DNA of 7,211 bases from Comamonadaceae bacterium (lineage in GTDB: Bacteria; Pseudomonadota; Gammaproteobacteria; Burkholderiales; Burkholderiaceae_C): the NCBI GenBank assembly GCA_947458415.1, contig CANGZG010000125.1:1-7211 (forward strand), given 5' to 3'. Positions 4,744 to 7,211 of this stretch are shown here, piece after piece. The first letter of the stretch is position 1; every line of letters starts with the position of its first letter. The translations under genes and the position numbers were made by a program. Below the pieces are notes generated by a model that worked only from the letters and a program-made list of their open reading frames with translations, was not told the DNA's origin and made no database searches.

Positions 4744-7211
4744 ATGAGCGATGCATCATCGATGGGTTCGTCCGTCTATCAAGCCTATGCAGGCAACACT
4801 TATCTCTTCGGGGGCAACGCCCCTTACGTCGAAGAGATGTACGAAAACTATCTCCTCAACCCCGGCAGCGTGCCCGACACTTGGCGGCAGTACTTTGACG
4901 CTTTGCAACATGTGCCAGCGGTAGACGGCAGCCAAGCCAAAGATGTGCCGCATTTGCCGGTCATCAACGCGTTTGCCGAGCGCGCCAAACAAGGTGGCAC
5001 CCGCGTGGTCATGGCCAGCGCCGACATGGAGATGGGTCGCAAGCGCACAGCGGTTCAGCAATTGATCGCGGCCTACCGAAACATTGGCGCGTTGTGGGCC
5101 AATCTGGACCCGTTGCAGCGCACCGAGCGGCCCCAGATTCCCGAGCTCGAACCTTCGTTTTATGGGTTCACCGATGCCGACCAAGAAACCGTGTTTGACA
5201 CCAGCAACACCTTCTTTGGCAAAGACCGCATGAGTTTGCGCGAGTTGCTCAACGCCTTGCGCCAAACCTATTGCGGCACCTTGGGCGCTGAGTACATGTA
5301 CACCACCGACATGGCGCAAAAACGCTGGTGGCAACAACAACTCGAGAGCATTCGCAGTCACCCACAAATGGGCGCTGACAGGCAAAAACGCATTTTGGAG
5401 CGGCTCACGGCCGCCGAGGGCTTGGAGCGTTATTTGCACACCAAATACGTCGGACAAAAACGGTTCTCGCTGGAAGGTGGCGAAAGCTTCATCGCGGCCA
5501 TGGACGAGCTGATCCAAGGTGCGGGCATGCGTGGTGTGCAAGAGGTGGTGATCGGCATGGCTCACCGTGGCCGCTTGAATGTGCTGGTCAACATCATGGG
5601 CAAAATGCCCAAAGACCTGTTTGCCGAATTCGATCACACCGCACCTGAAGACTTGCCCGCCGGTGACGTGAAATACCACCAAGGCTTCAGCTCTGACATG
5701 CCGACACCCGGCGGTCCGGTGCATTTGTCGCTGGCATTCAACCCTTCCCATTTGGAAATCGTGAACCCGGTGGTCGAGGGCTCGGTGCGCTCGCGCATGG
5801 ACCGCCGCAGCGACCCGACCGGTAGCCAAGTGTTGCCCGTGTTGGTTCACGGCGACGCCGCGTTTGGTGGCCAAGGTGTCAACCAAGAAACGCTGGCGCT
5901 GGCGCAAACCCGCGGTTACACCACGGGTGGCACGGTACACATCATCATCAACAACCAAATTGGCTTCACCACTTCAGACCCACGCGACATGCGCTCCTCC
6001 GCGTTTTGCACTGACATTGTGAAGATGGTGGAAGCGCCGGTGTTGCATGTGAATGCCGATGACCCCGAGGCCGTGGTGCTGGCCACGCAGTTGGCGCTGG
6101 AATACCGCATGACTTTTCGCCAAGATGTGGTGGTCGACATCACTTGCTACCGCAAGTTGGGTCACAACGAACAAGACACGCCCAGCTTGACCCAGCCCTT
6201 GATGTACAAAAAAATCGCAGCCCACCCAGGCACTCGCAAACTCTATGCAGACCGATTGACAGCGCAGGGTTTGGGCGAAACCTTGGGCGACGACATGGTG
6301 AAAACCTACCGTGCGGCGCTCGATGCTGGCAAGAACACCTCTGAGCCGGTGCTGACCAATTTCAAAACCAAGTTCACGGTGGACTGGAGCCCGTTCATGG
6401 GCAAAAAATGGACAGACGCTGCGGACACCGCCATCCCCATGGCCGAATGGAAGCGACTGGCCGAGCGCATCACCCGGTTGCCTGAAGGCGTCACCCCCCA
6501 TGCCTTGGTGAAAAAAGTATTGGATGACCGCGCTGCCATGGGCCGTGGCGATTTGCCCGTGGATTGGGGCATGGGTGAACACATGGCATTTGCTTCGTTG
6601 GTGGCCAGTGGATTCGCCGTGCGTTTGTCCGGCGAAGATTCTGGCCGAGGCACTTTCACTCACCGGCACGCGGTCATTCATGACCAAAACCGCGAAAAGT
6701 GGGACACAGGCACTTACATTCCGCTGCAAAACGCGGCCGACAACCAAGCCCCGTTCACGGTGATCGATTCGATCCTGTCAGAGGAGGCGGTCCTCGGTTT
6801 CGAGTACGGCTATGCGTCCAACGACCCGAACACATTGGTGATTTGGGAAGAGCAATTCGGCGACTTTGCCAACGGCGCCCAAGTGGTGATCGACCAATTC
6901 ATAGCCTCAGGTGAAGTGAAATGGGGCCGAGTCAACGGCATCACTTTGATGCTGCCACATGGTTACGAAGGACAAGGCCCCGAGCACAGCTCGGCCCGCG
7001 TCGAGCGTTTCATGCAACTCGCGGCAGACACCAACATGCAAATCGTGCAGCCCACCACGGCCAGCCAAATTTTCCATGTCTTGCGTCGCCAAATGGTGCG
7101 TAACTTGCGCAAACCTTTGATCATCTTCACGCCCAAATCGTTGTTGCGCAACAAAGATGCCGCGTCGCCTTTGTCTGAGTTCACCAAAGGCGGATTCCAA
7201 ACCCTCATCCC
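4744..7211 (+). CDS. sucA: 2-oxoglutarate dehydrogenase E1 component, C-terminus beyond the right edge
   Basis: 822 codons are visible of a protein usually about 930-960 residues long, so roughly the last 110-140 are missing. The N-terminal segment SVYQAYAGNTYLFGGNAPYV with EEMYENYLLNP and WRQYF (about 10-51) is the E2-interacting region of this family. Next come LEGGESFI (243-250), GMAHRGRLNVL (271-281), and the thiamine diphosphate/Mg binding stretch starting GDAAFGGQGV (370) and ending NNQIGFTT (403-410). HVNADDPEAV (435-444) and YRKLGHNEQDTPS (469-481) follow, then the transketolase-like pyrimidine domain with GEDSGRGTFTHRHAV. E1 decarboxylates 2-oxoglutarate and transfers the succinyl group to the lipoyl domain of E2 (SucB) in the TCA cycle. 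sucB and lpdA are expected downstream but not seen. The gap from prpE and its own leader suggest a separate transcription unit. Confidence 0.97.
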   Translation, partial: MSDASSMGSSVYQAYAGNTYLFGGNAPYVEEMYENYLLNPGSVPDTWRQYFDALQHVPAVDGSQAKDVPHLPVINAFAERAKQGGTRVVMASADMEMGRKRTAVQQLIAAYRNIGALWANLDPLQRTERPQIPELEPSFYGFTDADQETVFDTSNTFFGKDRMSLRELLNALRQTYCGTLGAEYMYTTDMAQKRWWQQQLESIRSHPQMGADRQKRILERLTAAEGLERYLHTKYVGQKRFSLEGGESFIAAMDELIQGAGMRGVQEVVIGMAHRGRLNVLVNIMGKMPKDLFAEFDHTAPEDLPAGDVKYHQGFSSDMPTPGGPVHLSLAFNPSHLEIVNPVVEGSVRSRMDRRSDPTGSQVLPVLVHGDAAFGGQGVNQETLALAQTRGYTTGGTVHIIINNQIGFTTSDPRDMRSSAFCTDIVKMVEAPVLHVNADDPEAVVLATQLALEYRMTFRQDVVVDITCYRKLGHNEQDTPSLTQPLMYKKIAAHPGTRKLYADRLTAQGLGETLGDDMVKTYRAALDAGKNTSEPVLTNFKTKFTVDWSPFMGKKWTDAADTAIPMAEWKRLAERITRLPEGVTPHALVKKVLDDRAAMGRGDLPVDWGMGEHMAFASLVASGFAVRLSGEDSGRGTFTHRHAVIHDQNREKWDTGTYIPLQNAADNQAPFTVIDSILSEEAVLGFEYGYASNDPNTLVIWEEQFGDFANGAQVVIDQFIASGEVKWGRVNGITLMLPHGYEGQGPEHSSARVERFMQLAADTNMQIVQPTTASQIFHVLRRQMVRNLRKPLIIFTPKSLLRNKDAASPLSEFTKGGFQTLI

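Noticed and set aside
4575..4898. 107-codon plus-strand open frame spanning the prpE-sucA gap.
   Set aside because: It overlaps the conserved sucA N-terminus in another frame, has no ribosome binding site and no recognisable sequence.
4756..6747. Two long minus-strand open frames (4756-5958 and 5974-6747) opposite sucA.
   Set aside because: Both are in codon register with sucA, which is unmistakable across the whole stretch. Their products have the biased His/Gln/Val composition of antisense translations.
1..7211. Search for CRISPR arrays, tRNA or rRNA genes, insertion sequence ends, phage or defence genes.
   Set aside because: None seen: no regularly spaced repeats, no transposase or integrase reading frame, no tRNA-like cloverleaf noticed, and coding sequence fills nearly all of the window.

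Overview
The window reads as ordinary chromosomal DNA from a Gram-negative betaproteobacterium, most likely Burkholderiales and probably family Comamonadaceae (a Limnohabitans- or Rhodoferax-like freshwater lineage). This rests on moderately high GC, a strong preference for TTG as the leucine codon, near absence of TTA, CTA and TCA codons, and close resemblance of the proteins to proteobacterial YjgR, AcuI/YhdH, PrpE and SucA. The family-level placement is inference. I see no insertion sequence, integrase, tRNA, rRNA, CRISPR array or phage gene, and base and codon use look uniform throughout.

Layout. Positions 1-925, minus strand: a secreted NlpC/P60 (C40) cell-wall peptidase followed 23 nt later by the N-terminal part of a DUF853 HerA-like ATPase (YjgR) that runs off the left edge. 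An 88-nt divergent intergenic region (926-1013) separates them from a tight plus-strand cluster of three genes (1014-4511): an acrylyl-CoA reductase (acuI/yhdH), an isochorismatase-fold hydrolase of the ISOC1/ISOC2 type, and propionyl-CoA synthetase (prpE). The gaps are 3 nt and 21 nt, so this is very probably one operon. A 232-nt intergenic region (4512-4743) holds nested inverted repeats that may terminate the operon, a promoter candidate, and a small hairpin abutting the ribosome binding site of sucA. sucA, encoding the E1 component of 2-oxoglutarate dehydrogenase, runs off the right edge (822 codons visible).

How the genes may work together. PrpE activates propionate, and in some bacteria acrylate, to the CoA thioester. 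AcuI reduces acrylyl-CoA to propionyl-CoA with NADPH. Together they form a short route from acrylate (or from 3-hydroxypropionate via acrylyl-CoA made elsewhere) into propionyl-CoA. The isochorismatase-like hydrolase between them has an intact Asp-Lys-Cys catalytic triad but an unknown substrate. It is the least explained gene here. sucA is a TCA-cycle gene that seems to form its own transcription unit.

I found no clearly new biological system. The points most worth a second look are the hydrolase embedded in the acrylate/propionate cluster, its extra loop of about two dozen residues between catalytic Lys and Cys, a possibly leaderless nlpC transcript, and the structured leader of sucA.
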